The translations under genes were made by a program, and so were the position numbers. The notes beneath the pieces were generated by a model. That model was not told where the DNA came from, made no database searches, and saw nothing but the letters and a program-made list of their open reading frames with translations. 64,000 nt of DNA. Origin: Spodoptera frugiperda (taxonomy: Eukaryota > Arthropoda > Insecta > Lepidoptera > Noctuidae). Positions 12,346 to 24,890 of this stretch are shown piece after piece. Positions within the stretch are counted from its first letter, which is position 1. Every line of letters starts with the position of its first letter. Where the stretch lies: positions 8,683,545-8,747,544 of the forward strand of contig NC_064216.1 in assembly GCF_023101765.2 (NCBI RefSeq), written 5' to 3'.

Positions 12346-12348
12346 CAT

Positions 12349-12516
12349 TCACACTAATATTATAAATGTCAAAGTTTATTTGTTTAGATGTTTGTCCGCC
12401 AAACACGCTAAAACTACTGAACGGATTTTGATGAAATTTGATATGAGCTGAATTAGGTGATATGGTATATACTTTTTATTCTACGGACTGCGAGCAAAGC
12501 CGCTGGCAGAAGCTAG
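12349..12516 (+). mobile_element. Lep1-type Helitron fragment, near full length
   Basis: It starts TCACACTAATATTATAAATG, contains CTACTGAACGGATTTTGATG, and ends GCAAAGCCGCTGGCAGAAGC plus TAG|T. These are the classic termini and internal motif of short lepidopteran Helitrons. It is 168 bp and non-coding. Confidence 0.75.
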
Positions 12517-15265
12517 TATACAATAATAATTATGTCATGCAGTAACAGCAGAATAGATGACATTTGTCACCAGTTTCCCTTTGTATGCATCCCGTGGGTA
12601 TCATGGACTAAGTACAAGTCAATGACCTTTAAAATGAAATAACCATTTCAGATAGCGGGTGTTATTGTTTTTCGTCGACCTCTTCCTGTCGATGTGACCT
12701 AATTTTTACTCGTACATGGGAACGGCAGGCTTACAGCTGTTGTGTATGTTTTATATTTTAATTTCCAATGTATTCTTTGACATACCTACGCAAAATTTTA
12801 TTGGAATGGTTTAATTTTTTTCACTTACTTCAGTTTGGGAAATTATGCCTGTACTACCTACTATGTGGGACTTACAATTAAGTAACATACCTAATTGTTG
12901 AAATCTAATGTCCAGATATCATAATCTATGATATTTTTCAGTGGGTAATAACAGTCTATTCTTAATTTTACAATGCAATACTTTTAAAACATAAAAAATG
13001 GAAAGGCCAAGCAACTAATACCTAATTATTATTATACTTTAAGCCTGGAAATTCCGTTTTTATTTCCAAGTTATTATTTATATTCCGTGTGTGATATGAT
13101 TATTGGCATTACACAGAATTATAGAAAGTTAATCATAGGCCAGACACCTACATAATTTCGCTAGAAGCATTTTTTCTAAGTGCTTAAAACTTTCCGTGAA
13201 ATCATCAAATAAAATTACTTTCGGAAATGTGGCAGAATACTTAGTTGAAAATTATTATTACCTAGAGTACTGTTTTATTTAATAATGGAAAGAAAATACC
13301 GATGGTATTATACATATGTTACTAGGGCGATAGCTTTTAAATAGCACTTATGTGTGAGTAAATATCAAAGTGTTACAACGAGTCAGAAAATTGTATCAGA
13401 GTTTATGCCGTGGTGTCAGATTTTTCCACTTATATCTAACCTCTTATTAAATTTAAAAAATGAACGACGACGTTGTTATAACAGTAATTTCACAAATAAA
13501 ATTTTATAACATTCATTAGTCGTCTTTTCACGTCAGCAATAAATGACAAAATATCATTTTTTTTTCTGAAGAAGTCAAGGCAAGTCTTGTGAGTGATGAG
13601 GGTACTGACAGACAAAAGCAAATCAAAATCTGAAAAGTTTTGTCTTTAAAAAAATAATTACCGGTTCCACGATGCTTCATAAACCCTGCTAATGGGGTAA
13701 AGTTTAAAAGGAGTTCGTTCTGCGCCATTAATCCGCAAGGCAAAACTCCTTAATGCGTGGGACAAATATTTCACATAAAAAACTAGGGCTCGCACCCGAC
13801 CACACACATTTGTTTATTTTGTCGAAATAATTTACTGCCATTTGGCCGACCTCATGTTACTACTCGACGCCGACTTGTCAACATATGGACCATCTCTAAA
13901 ACAAAAGAACAAGCCATCCATATAACAACCTGACATAAAAATAACAAGATTAGCAAAAATTCCAAGAAGCATTCGATAGAAACAAGAGCTCATATTACTT
14001 TCCTAAACAACGCTGTGTTTCCGTAATTAATGGCCATGATTAATCACAGAGAAACGGCAATGTAGCAAGAAATAGAATAAAAACTCATTATTTAGATTTC
14101 GTTCTAACACCCTTGACCTCCCCAATGTTTGTGTCGTTTATCTTTTAATCTTTAGAATGTACAAAAGTATCAAATTACTTCAGAGAATATAGATGACGGT
14201 CAAAATAATTATTTTGAGCCAAGAGAGATGCATTACACTTATTTCCATAAAATTACTATAATTTGTGACAACATAACATTTACGCGTGAATAAACAACAC
14301 AAATTGTTGTAACTGTAAACTTTTTCAAAAGTGACATAAAACGATTCTAAATGACCGGCCATTTTTGCAATTCGAATTTTAAACACATACATTTGGCACG
14401 GCGAAGAACTGGCCGTTCAGAAAATTGGGGATATAGACAATTTTGTTTTATCTGTAAAGAAACTTTTTGCTTACGACGACAGTGACATGCCATTATGTCA
14501 AATTGTTTTTTTTTTCTTTTTAGTAGAGATTGCTAGGAAAACGTGCAATACCTATAGCTATACCTATAGCACGTTTTCCTAGCAATACTTACCTACGTAC
14601 CTACCTAGGTACGTATTAACTGAAAGTATAATAAAAAATACCGTAATATAATATACACATACAGATAATCTACCAGTAACCATTAATATGCACTTTAAAT
14701 AAAAAAGGAAATTCGTGTACTTTTAAATTTATTTCATTATTTGTTTCATGATAATGTATAGTGAATTTTGTACGGAGTTCAATGGCCAAATATAATTTAA
14801 CAGACCGAAATTGATGTGACCATTCTTTGTTCGCAATTCTTTGATTTCTTACTTCCTTTTAATTTTCCCAGTGTTGGACTTGAACAAAAGTGTACATTAT
14901 TATCGTAAGTATGTTTATTATTTAACTGTTCTTCCTGATTATGTAATTTACATTTTTAAGTTTTTGTTTTCCTTAATTAATTATAACGTTTGGTTTTTGC
15001 TTCCGACGGATTATTGGCGTTACAATGCTGACTGTCTTGAGCCAAAATAAAGATTGTTTCAGTAATATATGGATAGATAACTTATATCAATAGGTAAAAT
15101 TAAAATCCAAAAAACTTAGTCCACTACGAAAATAAAACCTCAACCAAACATCAATTTACCTAAGAGGCATGTTTAATACAATATATGGTTTTAATAGTTA
15201 AGTTGAAAGATGATGTTAAATCTCTTGGAGGCCATAATTACGACGTCACAATTCGCAAAGGTTCT
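12517..15265. other. Non-coding AT-rich stretch
   Basis: No gene is supported. The 69- to 71-codon frames at 13528-13743, 14180-14392 and 14841-15050 are AT-rich and unlike known proteins. The stretch holds the hairpin at 14529-14586. Confidence 0.45.
14529..14586. repeat. Perfect 18-bp inverted repeat (hairpin)
   Basis: ATTGCTAGGAAAACGTGC at 14529-14546 is exactly complementary to 14569-14586, with a 22-base spacer (AATACCTATAGCTATACCTA and TA). No terminator or tRNA context explains it. It may be the remnant of a small foldback element. Confidence 0.7.
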
Positions 15266-15305
15266 GTACCCTTAGTATAAGTTTGCTTTACGTTTACAAA
15301 TCTTA
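15266..15305. mobile_element. Fragment of foldback MITE family D
   Basis: TTAGTATAAGTTTGCTTTAC and GTTTACAAA match the arm sequence of the copies at 17074-17221 and 55695-55836. Only one arm is preserved. Confidence 0.5.
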
Positions 15306-15886
15306 AAGCGGACTCCTCGAATCTAAATCGTATAAACTTCAGCAGTCGTATTAACACTTACTTGAGCAATCAAGGAAGCTGAAACACGAAATCCTTTGTT
15401 TATTAACACATTGAACGCCGTGGTGGTCACCGGTGACTGACGTTAGCGGAGAATTTGCCTTCAACAGTTTTCTATTGGCAGTCAAAGACTTAAAAATTAA
15501 ATTATTATGAGGAGAGTAACAAGAGACTACGAAAATAATGTCACCATCACTTATACACGTAAATACTGTATAAAGTTACGTCATATTAATACTCCTTTGT
15601 CGGCTGCCGACAGAATGTAATGTTCCAAACTTAATTTTTATAAACATTCAACACGTTTATTAAGCTCGGTATAAGCTTGTTACTACGCAATCATATTGTT
15701 ATGACTTTACATTACAACCTACGCAGGTCTCACCTCCATTGATTGACGAAAAATTTTTAAGTAACTGTACTATTTTTTATTGGCTGTTGTTGTTTTGATA
15801 CTGTCTGTGGCTGTGATTGGCTGATATTTTTTTCATAAATCTGTCGAGTAAATATTTCGGAAACTTAGGCATAACAATCTATCTAT
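15306..15886. other. Non-coding stretch
   Basis: No gene or repeat was recognised with confidence. Confidence 0.4.
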
Positions 15887-16020
15887 CTCCGGAGCGGCGG
15901 ACTGCCTAGCTGGTTACCGGAGGGTGGTTTTTGGTTACAGGGTGGTTTTTAGTCAGCAAGAGTCTGACGTTCCTTATCTTCTCGGCCAAGGCAGGTGAAG
16001 TCATTGAAAGAAAATAAAAC
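15887..16020 (+). mobile_element. Family A fragment with internal duplication
   Basis: CTCCGGAGC, a TACCGGAGGGTGGTTTTTGG block and a second GGGTGGTTTTTAGTCAGCAA block show family A with a local tandem duplication of the GGGTGGTTTTT segment. It ends GAAGTCATTGAAAG. Its 5' part is missing. Confidence 0.6.
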
Positions 16021-17073
16021 AGTACTTAGTACTTACCTATCTATTAATAAGTAGGTATTAAGAGGTAGTACGATCTCTCTCTATATAACTAAATATACCT
16101 TTTTCTCTAAATACCTATATATACATACTTCTTTGGAGATTACTATAAATGTGTTAAGATTCGATCCTCTTTACAAACTACGCCTAACTAAGTTACATAA
16201 AAACTGTTTAGTATTACCTTTTACCTGCCATTTAAAGATGTTTCAGGATGTAATTAAAACTTTTGTTTTAGCCACGGAGTTTAGAGGTTCATTATGTTGT
16301 TACGGTGGCAATGACATGCCACAAGTGGTTGACCTCACCAAATAATGGGTTTATGGTTCAACAAACCATCGTTTTCATTGCCATTTTAACTGCAAACTTC
16401 GTTAACGTTTTTATTCAATTCCAAAGCCACAATTAGATAAAACTACTTCTTTGTGTCGTTTCTTAGTAATATAAACTCAATAGGGTGTAGAATTTGTTGC
16501 ACTTGAGCTATAGTTTGCTGAACCCGATTCGATGAATGTGGTCAATGTTTTGGACACAATTATATAGTATCGCTCTAATATAAAAAAATAATAAGTAATT
16601 AATATAAACAGTATTGAAAGTAGTGAAAAGACGCTCTAAGATTACCAAAGTAATAAATATTATCTACCTATATATACTTAAAGGAAAAAACAAAAGCCTC
16701 GCCGTCTCTCTTTCAGAATACAATATCGTATTTACGAAAAATAATCGTAAAAAGAGATGGTACCTCTGACTATCCTCATATAGACAAATACAAGGGTCGT
16801 ACCATTGTTTCTCTTAATTTATTAACCAATGCACACTTTAAACAAGAACCTAGCCCACGTGTAATGCTAGCTAATTGAAAAGAAATAAAATAATGTGCTA
16901 CAGACATATAAGGGTATCTTCGACACAATACTGCTTGGAGAAAGAGAAGAAATAAAGTATTTTTTTATTGTTTAAAACATTAAACGGTATGCTTTGTTTA
17001 GTAGCTGCAAGTACGTGGGTCAGCTTAGCATTTGAGAGTTGAGATCCCGTCTCTGATGTCCGATCTGTACACG
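16021..17073. other. Non-coding AT-rich stretch
   Basis: No supported gene. The 70-codon frame at 16133-16345 has no recognised domain. Confidence 0.4.
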
Positions 17074-17221
17074 TAGTACGAATTTGCTTTACGTTTAAGT
17101 AATCGAAATGAGAACGCGTTCAGTGCATTGGCCGGCTCGAATACGCCGAATACAATAAACTCATACTAAGGCTACTGAGCGCTTGTTTGGATTACTTTAA
17201 ACGTAAAGCAAACTCGTACTA
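17074..17221. mobile_element. Foldback MITE, family D
   Basis: The left arm (TAGTACGAATTTGCTTTACG, then TTTAAGTAATC) is complementary to the right arm (GATTACTTTAAACGTAAAGC and AAACTCGTACTA, 17190-17221). Length is about 148 bp, non-coding. Other members are at 15266, 24797 and 55695. Confidence 0.7.
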
Positions 17222-18663
17222 GTGGTACTGAAAAAGCATTATAGCTATGTTTTTAATATTATCTAATGCCTATTTTCACCAACCTGTAAGTAATAATAGC
17301 CTGTTTAGGTTAGTTTGGGGGACTTCCTCATGCTAAGTAACTCTTACTTAAGGTATGAGATTGTTAAAAACGGCCTTTTACGGCTTACTAATTCCATCGT
17401 CACGGCTTTTAATTCCTGAAGAACTATAAAACTGTAACTTTTTAGGTCAGATAGCCAGATATGTCATGAGTATCCCATGTAATGGGGTAAGAGATTCTCT
17501 AGTCACACTCAGCATTAGACATTGTCATTACAATAAGACATCATCTAACATCCAAGTTCCGTGTGAATTTATAACAAATACATCTTTCAAATATCAAGTT
17601 CCAACCATCAGATCAGCTTCAGGTCATCGCTCCCCGTGGGACGACACTAATTGCATGCAACTCCATACAACCACGTGTTGTATGAAACACATAATGATTG
17701 TGTATGTGTATGTGCAATTAATCATCATTTCTTTATGTGTTGTTTGAGTGCACGCTTTTAATATTGTACGGATTAATTAATTGAAGTGCTTCAATAGATG
17801 GGACTTTTGAACTTTCGTTTGTTTATGTTTTAAATATGGAACAAAAGGGGTTCAGTTATAAATAGGCTGAATTTATTATGAAGGTTTTATATGAAGCTGC
17901 GCGTGTAGGCAGTTAGGAGATGGTGGTAAAAATAATTAACTTATTAAGAGAGGTTATAAACGATGTGTATATAATGAAATCTATTTTGGCCTTAAGAAGA
18001 GAAGAAACTGAAATAAGGGGTGGTATGTAATAAGTAGCGTTTACGTCTTATCTTCTCACATAACTATTTGACGAGGTAGCTCGACTAATTTCCAGCCACA
18101 GTAGGGACTCATAATAATGATGATGTTTTACGAGATGACATTAGAACTGCATAAATGTTTCTCATTAGTCAATAAGCTTGGGTTTATTTGTAATAGTACG
18201 TACTTACCACTGACGTCTTACCCAACGAAGTCGATGGTACTAACCTAGAGCTACCATTACAAGTCCCAAACATATTCTTCTTTAATAAGTGTGCGAATAT
18301 CCACATGCTATTGACATGTTACGTCACAACGATATCCGATTCTCATAACCGTTAGAAATAACCCCTCGACAAATTGTCGTGCGCTCTCTACTCTCAATTC
18401 ATACATCCTGTCGCAAAGAGGGGAACTAAATCATACGAGATTTTGTCACGGAAGGGACATTTACTAATACTTTAAGTTACAATAATATGCCTATTAAAGT
18501 TTTAAGTTACGAAAATAATATTTTTAGAAAGATTAAGGGTGACACCCTACTTGAATACTGGAGAGGCGAGCCTCTACTAAAGGATTCAAGATCCGCGTTT
18601 AAAACCTGGTAAGTAGAAACTATTATTACACTAAGAATACTACATAAAACAAATACATACCGG
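17222..18663. other. Non-coding stretch
   Basis: No supported gene. The 93-codon frame at 17466-17747 begins ATGAGTATCCCATGTAATGG and shows no known domain or splice context. Confidence 0.4.
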
Positions 18664-18820
18664 CACAATTACCCCCTTCTCAATCTTCCCAATCCCCGAT
18701 TCCCCAACATGCCTTGAATTCCTAAATCCCCAACGGCAACGCACTTAGGTGTCCATAAGCGATGGCGCTGGCTTGCTATCAGGTGATCCGTCTGCTTGTT
18801 TACAAGCTTATACCATAAAA
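18664..18820 (+). mobile_element. Interspersed repeat, family C
   Basis: It shows CTTCTCAATCTTCCCAATCC, a degraded GGCAACGCACTT block, CAGGTGATCCGTCTGCTTGT and a CTTATACCATAAAAA tail. The A-rich 3' end places its sense on the plus strand. This is one of the most widespread moth repeats; its replication class cannot be judged from these fragments. Confidence 0.7.
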
Positions 18821-19762
18821 AGACATACATGTAAACGCTAAGCTAAAGCGGGAGATAATGACAAACCCTCTAAATTAATATAGACATAATCCAGCAGTCT
18901 GGTGTATCACAGGTTGTTGTATGGTTATTAAAAGCTTTGTAATTTCGAAGCGTGGAGCGTTAAGCTCAAGACCGGTCGCTATGGAGGACTTCTATGGACG
19001 CCCTCTGCCCCAACTAGGGGACATAGGACATTAAAGTCAATTTGAAAGACTCAACAACCCACGTGTTTATCTATGTTTAATTAAACTTTTTGCTCATCTG
19101 CAACTTAAGTACAACCTTTTTGTACCTTTTTTTCTTCATAACACATCATCATTATCATTGTCACGTAACGAGATGACGTTTATTAATTTACATATGCTTA
19201 CATAATTAGGTACCGGACCACGAGATAATAAATGATTAATCATCCGTCCCACAGATGATTAGCAATAGTTTTTTATAACTATGGATGATAGGAAATAATC
19301 ATTAATTATTATTAAGTCGCTCCAATGACTGTGCTGATTAAATTAACTAATTGGTTACGTTACTTGAAGCGATGAACCGGTAAATAATGTTGGAGAGAAA
19401 AACTCAGTACCTATAGATATATAACGGTGTTATAAGTATACATAGAGCAAAAAATAATGTACTTAATATGGGTTGATCGGAATCAGCCACGTTTTATCTC
19501 GAAGATACATTAATATGAAAGCCCAGTAATCAATTACCTGTGGGATTGTAATACTGAAGTTTACTTTGCTGCATTCTGGTCCAACTAATTTAGATACGCG
19601 GTAGTGTCTCAAGCCAAGTTTAAGCAGGCTGGCCAGCGCCGACTTTACATTTTAAATAAGGTTAAGGTGAACATTAAAGACAAATTTAAAAAGCATAGTG
19701 CCTACGGCTATCATTTAGCTTAAACACAAGTCCAGCGAGTGAAACTGGGGACAAGAACTACT

Positions 19763-19920
19763 CTCTCTAATACTCCTCAACAACCCTTAAATTCCTAACC
19801 CCCAATAGGCCGGCAACGCACTTGTAACGCCTCTGGTGTTTCAAGTGTCCATGGGCGGCAGCGATTGCTTACTATCAGGTGATCTGTCTGCTCGTTTACC
19901 GGATTATTCTATAAAAAAAT
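19763..19920 (+). mobile_element. Interspersed repeat, family C
   Basis: It contains CAACAACCCTTAAATTCCTA, GGCCGGCAACGCACTTGTAA, GTCCATGGGCGGCAGCGATT and an ATAAAAAAA tail. It is well conserved against the copies at 24245 and 27563. Confidence 0.75.
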
Positions 19921-20954
19921 ACTCGTCACATCAGCATTTCCACTCACTCATCTTGACCGACATTTTACAAAAACGCTGACAATTTAAAAGGGGTGTCTCT
20001 GGATACAGTTTCGAAGCAAATACTTGATCTTTGGCTTGTGTATCAACCCCCCACTGGCTAGTCGATATAAAGTGCTCGGGTCGTGCCAAGGAGCTCTCCA
20101 AAACGTCTGGCAAAGTTCCAAGCCTAGAGTACTTAAGCAGTGTGCCAAGCTATAGGATTGTTTATAGTGTCAGCTACGCTTTGCTATTAAAATGTACGTC
20201 CTGATGTTCTCCTACTCTTCCCCCGTTAAGAGCTGACTAACCATCGAAATCAACTATTAACCGATCTTAATACAAAATCTCTAGTTTGTTCTATTTTTTC
20301 CAACAGAAACTCCATACAAATAGTCCACAGCGATGGAGATTTCACTCGTGTGTAGAGGAGACCCATCATAGTTCACCAGTGGTTGAATGATTGAAATATT
20401 GAGAATGAGAAAATATTGTAAATCCTAAAAAAATATTCAAAATATCAGATGAGAGAATGAGATAGTACCAAGATCATTAGGCGTTTTAATTCCTTACGAA
20501 ATTTATTTTTCTACCTACTTTTCTCTTGTTGCAGTTTCAGTTCGCCAATCTCTCAGTGGACTAAAGCCCTATGGAAAGAGTTCGTTGACTTCATGGAACT
20601 ACCATTTACAATCTGGATTGTATTGTAATATGTTGCGGTAGCTACTGGTCGCAAAAAAATGGCTCGCCTTGTCAAAGAAGGCGGTCCTATGTACCGTATT
20701 GATTCACTTTGTCTTGCCTACATTACTTTTTGAACAATAGAAGGTATGTATAGAAATTGGTAACCTGAATAGAGTTAATAAGCTGGCCATATTATTTTTT
20801 GCAAGTAAGCATATTATGTTTCGACTTGACTTGGTTCTACACCACCAACAGTAAACAAGCCACGAACTTCTAGTACGAGCGTAAGAGACTTCTGATGCAG
20901 CCATATTGTTAATGGACCTAATCGTACTACGTACTAACCCTTTTATCAAGGCAC
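19921..20954. other. Non-coding stretch
   Basis: No supported gene. Minus-strand frames at 19931-20113 and 20704-20949 show no recognised domain; the second partly abuts the family A copy. Confidence 0.4.
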
Positions 20955-20968
20955 ACCATAGTGGAGGC

Positions 20969-21164
20969 CACCACAGATGGGGCCCAGCAGGGCTGATGCC
21001 TGATCCGGAGCTGCGGACTACCTAGCGGGTTTACCGGGGCTCCGGCTCGAAAAGCAGGAAAAGGAACGGGGTGGTTTTTAGTCAGTAAGAGTCTGACACT
21101 CCCTCTCGCCTCGCCCAAGGCAGGAAAAGTCATTGGATGATTTTCTCACCTCAAAAAAAAAAAA
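20969..21164 (+). mobile_element. Family A retroelement, young copy with 14-bp target-site duplication
   Basis: The copy begins CACCACAGATGGGGCCCAGC (5'-truncated relative to 7338) and ends in an uninterrupted 13-base A-run. ACCATAGTGGAGGC flanks it at 20955-20968 and again at 21165-21178. The exact TSD and intact tail indicate a recent insertion. A minus frame at 20927-21133 is an antisense shadow of the repeat. Confidence 0.88.
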
Positions 21165-21865
21165 ACCATAGTGGAGGCAGGCATGATTATGACTAGGTCG
21201 GTCAAACGGAATCGGTCGGTCATGGAAAGCAGTGACTGTAGCCGTAGCCTATGGACATGCACTATCAGAGGTGTATATTTGATGGGTCGACGTTTGGCCA
21301 CTATCTCGCCTGGTGGTAAGTGATGATGCAGCCTACAATAAGAAACTTTTACTCGGGCCTTGAAGACACCTAGATTATATCATTCAGGAAACACAGACTT
21401 TGGCAAAGAATTCTGCTCCTTAGCAGTTCGCATAAGGAAGGTTAAAGTAAAGCGCTCCGTGGCCCTTAAAATTATGTACAAGATTTCAATATTAGTACCT
21501 ACATCTGGAAATTCGACAGTAGTAGCTAGTCATGGGTTGTTGTTATGAGTAGTTTCTTAATGTGGTAAGGTGTAGTACCAATAATGTACTTGGTAGTAAT
21601 ATTGCACAGCCCTGCAATGTCATGAAACCCTAGTGTCATTGACCCCGGCCCATTCACCAGCTTTCTAAGACAATGAGTAATTACTTATCGACTGGTACTC
21701 TATTAATGAAGTAGTATTAAGTTATTGCTTGAGTGGTTACAAATGGTTGCCCAGTATGAGGTCTCATTCAAGGTTGATTCAAGAAAGGTGTTTATTTATA
21801 GTGTTTTTGTACGACGTCGAAATTCTTAAGTAAGTAGCTAATAGCACAGTCCTTTTATAAGAGCA

Positions 21866-22030
21866 AAATTCATCCATCGACTTCTCCCGCCTTGGGCGAG
21901 GCGAGACGAAGCGTCAGACTCTTACTTACAAAAAACAACCCCGTTTCTATTCCTGCTTTTGGGGCCGGAGCCCCGGTAAACCCGCTAGGTAGTCCGCAGC
22001 TCCGGGGTAGTCCACAGCTCCAGAAGGCAC
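21866..22030 (-). mobile_element. Family A fragment
   Basis: Antisense copy: CTCCCGCCTTGGGCGAGGCG, then GTCAGACTCTTACTTACAAA, CCCCGGTAAACCCGCTAGGT and a duplicated AGTCCGCAGCTCC / AGTCCACAGCTCC end. Confidence 0.7.
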
Positions 22031-22682
22031 AAAAACTAGAATAACGCCTGTCAACGCTTCAGATTTAAATTCGGAACAGATACGGAAAGTTGAACCTTTA
22101 TAGTTGCATGGAGATTATAATCAACCTCTTCTTATGAAGAAGTCATTTGTCTAGCAGTAGCAGTAATTATGATGCCAATGATGTATACATATTTTACTGT
22201 AAATGCATATTTTATATTCATAGAAATAGTTACGATTATGTAAAAACTTTATCGATCATTGATTCACGACACAGTTTTCCGTAAAGTGCATCGACATTTA
22301 CGTTTAATCTTATCGCCCACGCATCAGATATTATCAATATGTTCAGTGATTGACACATCTCTATAGAAACTGTCAATCGCATACTAAATAGGTACGAACA
22401 TATAGCATTACATATTGATGTATTAAATGTCGTAACTTATCGTGGTGGCCTGGAGGTTAATTTCAATCATGTAAGTTAAATATGTTAGTTCAATTATGTG
22501 AATACGGTTTTGCAACTTAGGAAGCAACAAAGTTACTTTTTCCAAGTTATAATATTGTACTTTTAGTTTATTTAAACACTATTCATGAAAAAGTTCGAAC
22601 TTCGTAAGTGTCGTGTGATCTATGTTCATTTCTTCTCCGTATGAGAAGAAGCGTTTACCCACGGGTAAGATAGTTTTCACAT
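22031..22682. other. Non-coding stretch
   Basis: No gene or repeat recognised. Confidence 0.4.
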
Positions 22683-22880
22683 AATATTTTTTATGGTATA
22701 AGCCGGTAAACGAGCACACGGATCACATGATGGTAAGCAATTGCCGCCGCCCATGGACGCCCGAAACACCAGAGGCGTTACAAGTTTCCATTTGGGGGTT
22801 AGGAATTTACCTAAAGATTTTTGTGAAGAGGCTTAATTGGGCCTCCGGTAAACTCACTCACAAAACGAAACACAAGGCAA
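22683..22880 (-). mobile_element. Interspersed repeat, family C
   Basis: Antisense copy: TTTTATGGTATAAGCCGGTA, AAGCAATTGCCGCCGCCCAT and GGGGGTTAGGAATTTA. It produced a spurious 67-codon frame at 22727-22930. Confidence 0.7.
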
Positions 22881-23999
22881 GCGTTGTTTCACGTCGGTTT
22901 TCAATAATGATTAATATTACAACACCATGACATTAGATTATGTTCCTTTTGTTTGTTATTTTGACCTTCGAGAGATCATGTTTCACAGAATAAAGTTTCG
23001 TAAACAGCCTTTTAAGATGTGTGCATTTTGTAAGTAAAGGTGTGGTTATGAGTTACAAACACGAAAATATGAGTTAAAAAATATTTTGGTTCATTTGATT
23101 ATTCATTCGATCATCGAATGTATTATATTTGTTTTTATGTTCTTTATATTTTTTTATTAATAAAGCTATTCTTTTTTTAAAAAGCTTGTCTTAAAATCTT
23201 GTTCGGAATTCAAACGCATTCGGCCAGTACCTACTCAACTGTAGCAACGTTATCCAATAAAAATGTAAATAATACACAATAGTGATGTCCAGTAACAGTA
23301 AAAAGGTTCTTAACAAAAGTTTTTTAATTAGCTAGATATTTTAGATAGTTTTTCCTTGGTTCTGCCAGCCAGGAAGCACGGTCTAGCCTTCACGGTGTGT
23401 GCTCCGATTGTCAATACGTCAGTAAGAAAATGTTTACCGCTAGTTTTTCTGGAAAATTAAATTCAATGTGATTGTAAATTACATGGCCAGCCTTTTTCTT
23501 TTGTTGGTAACATTGCCGTTACGTACTAGGCATTTAGTGTTAATAGCTAAACAGTTTATCGGGTCGTGTAACTGTCACGTAAGTTAAAAAATAAGTATCA
23601 TTCACTTTTATAATAGTTTCCAAATCAAACAATGAAAACCAAAATCTAGAAGCATCTCGGTCTACTGTTTACAAAAGGGTTGATGACGGGGTAAAAATTT
23701 ATTTTGTCCGTCAGTTAGGTAATGAAAGAATAATAGACACTTTTTTCTATTTTGTCATATTATACGATAACAATACTTACATACATAAAACGAATCAAAG
23801 TTTAAGAGTGGGACCGAATACGTTATTTCTACCTATAAAACGTACCTACCAAGAATTAATAGTATTTTAGAATAATCTACAATACGGACATTAAAATAAA
23901 AATTTGTCATCTACCTTAAACTTTTTCCAATTACGTCGACTAGAATACACTGTTCCAGGAGACAATATATGACGCAGACTAGACTAAGTACAGGAATAT
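22881..23999. other. Non-coding AT-rich stretch
   Basis: No supported gene or well-defined repeat. Confidence 0.4.
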
Positions 24000-24014
24000 C
24001 CTATTCTACAAACT

Positions 24015-24080
24015 ACCGCGACATCGTAACGTCGCGACGTCAGACGGCCATTGGTTTCACATGAACATGACGTCATCAAG
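24015..24080. promoter_or_regulatory. CpG-rich patch with CRE and inverted CCAAT motifs
   Basis: Within 60 bases there is a 12-bp palindrome ACGTCGCGACGT (24029-24040), an inverted CCAAT motif in GGCCATTGGTTT, and ATGACGTCAT (24067-24076), a full 10-bp CREB/ATF palindrome. The combination of CCAAT and CRE is common in promoters. Orientation and target gene are unknown, and no exon was identified next to it. Confidence 0.4.
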
Positions 24081-24244
24081 CCAGGATCGTATTCCACACA
24101 AAATATACAAACATGTTCGAAAACTTGGTAAGAACCTCCGTAGTTGATTTGGTAATGAAATAAACACGTAATCTTCGTAGAATCTAACTTTAGTTCTAAG
24201 TTAGTTACTATTAGTTCTATGAAAAAAAGATTTGTGAAGGAAAG

Positions 24245-24515
24245 AAAAGTGTGGGACATGAGCCATGCTTCGGCACGAACGGGAGTGATACTAAGGTCCC
24301 ACCACTACCACTTATGTTTCGTGTGTGTTTACCGGAGGCCCTATAGCCCCTTCCCAATCTTCCCAATCCGCATTTCCCCAACAACCTTTAAATTCCTAAC
24401 CCCCAAAAGGTCGGCAACGCACTTGTAACGCCTCTGGTGTTTCGGGTGTCCATGGGCCGCGGCGATTGCTTACCATCAGGTGATGTCTGCTTGTAGTACA
24501 CCGGCTTATACAAAT
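24245..24515 (+). mobile_element. Interspersed repeat, family C, long copy
   Basis: It includes the family's 5' part (AGCCATGCTTCGGCACGAAC), then CAATCCGCATTTCCCCAACA, GGTCGGCAACGCACTTGTAA, GTGTCCATGGGCCGCGGCGA and the CCGGCTTATACAAATAAAA end. It is non-coding. Confidence 0.75.
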
Positions 24516-24796
24516 AAAATTAATGACTAACACTGACGATACGGAAGCAACGCCACAGCAATAACAGCTACAACTACAAGCTAGTTAGTTGAATCATAAA
24601 TAAGAACATAAAATAAAAATCCTTTTAAGTCCTGTCGTATATTCGTAAAGGACAGTAATAAAAATGGTGGACGTTAAACTTCAGTCTCCTTTGGAGACGA
24701 GAGGACATAAAAACAAAAGCATACAGGGCATGTCGTAAAACAGTGCATTAGAAAGTGATTCGAAACGTTAATAGAATAGATGAGAACAGTATTCCT
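24516..24796. other. Non-coding stretch
   Basis: Nothing recognised. Confidence 0.4.
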
Positions 24797-24890
24797 AATA
24801 TGAGTTTGCTTTATATTTAAAGTAATCGAAACGCGAGCGTTCGGCGCTGTGATTGGTTGGTTATTCAAGCTGAACACGCTCTCGATACTG
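24797..24890. mobile_element. Partial foldback MITE, family D
   Basis: TAATATGAGTTTGCTTTATA, AAAGTAATCGAAACGCGAGC and GTTCGGCGCTGTGATTGGTT match the left arm of the 55695 copy. The right arm is cut off after CACGCTCTCGATACT. Confidence 0.6.
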
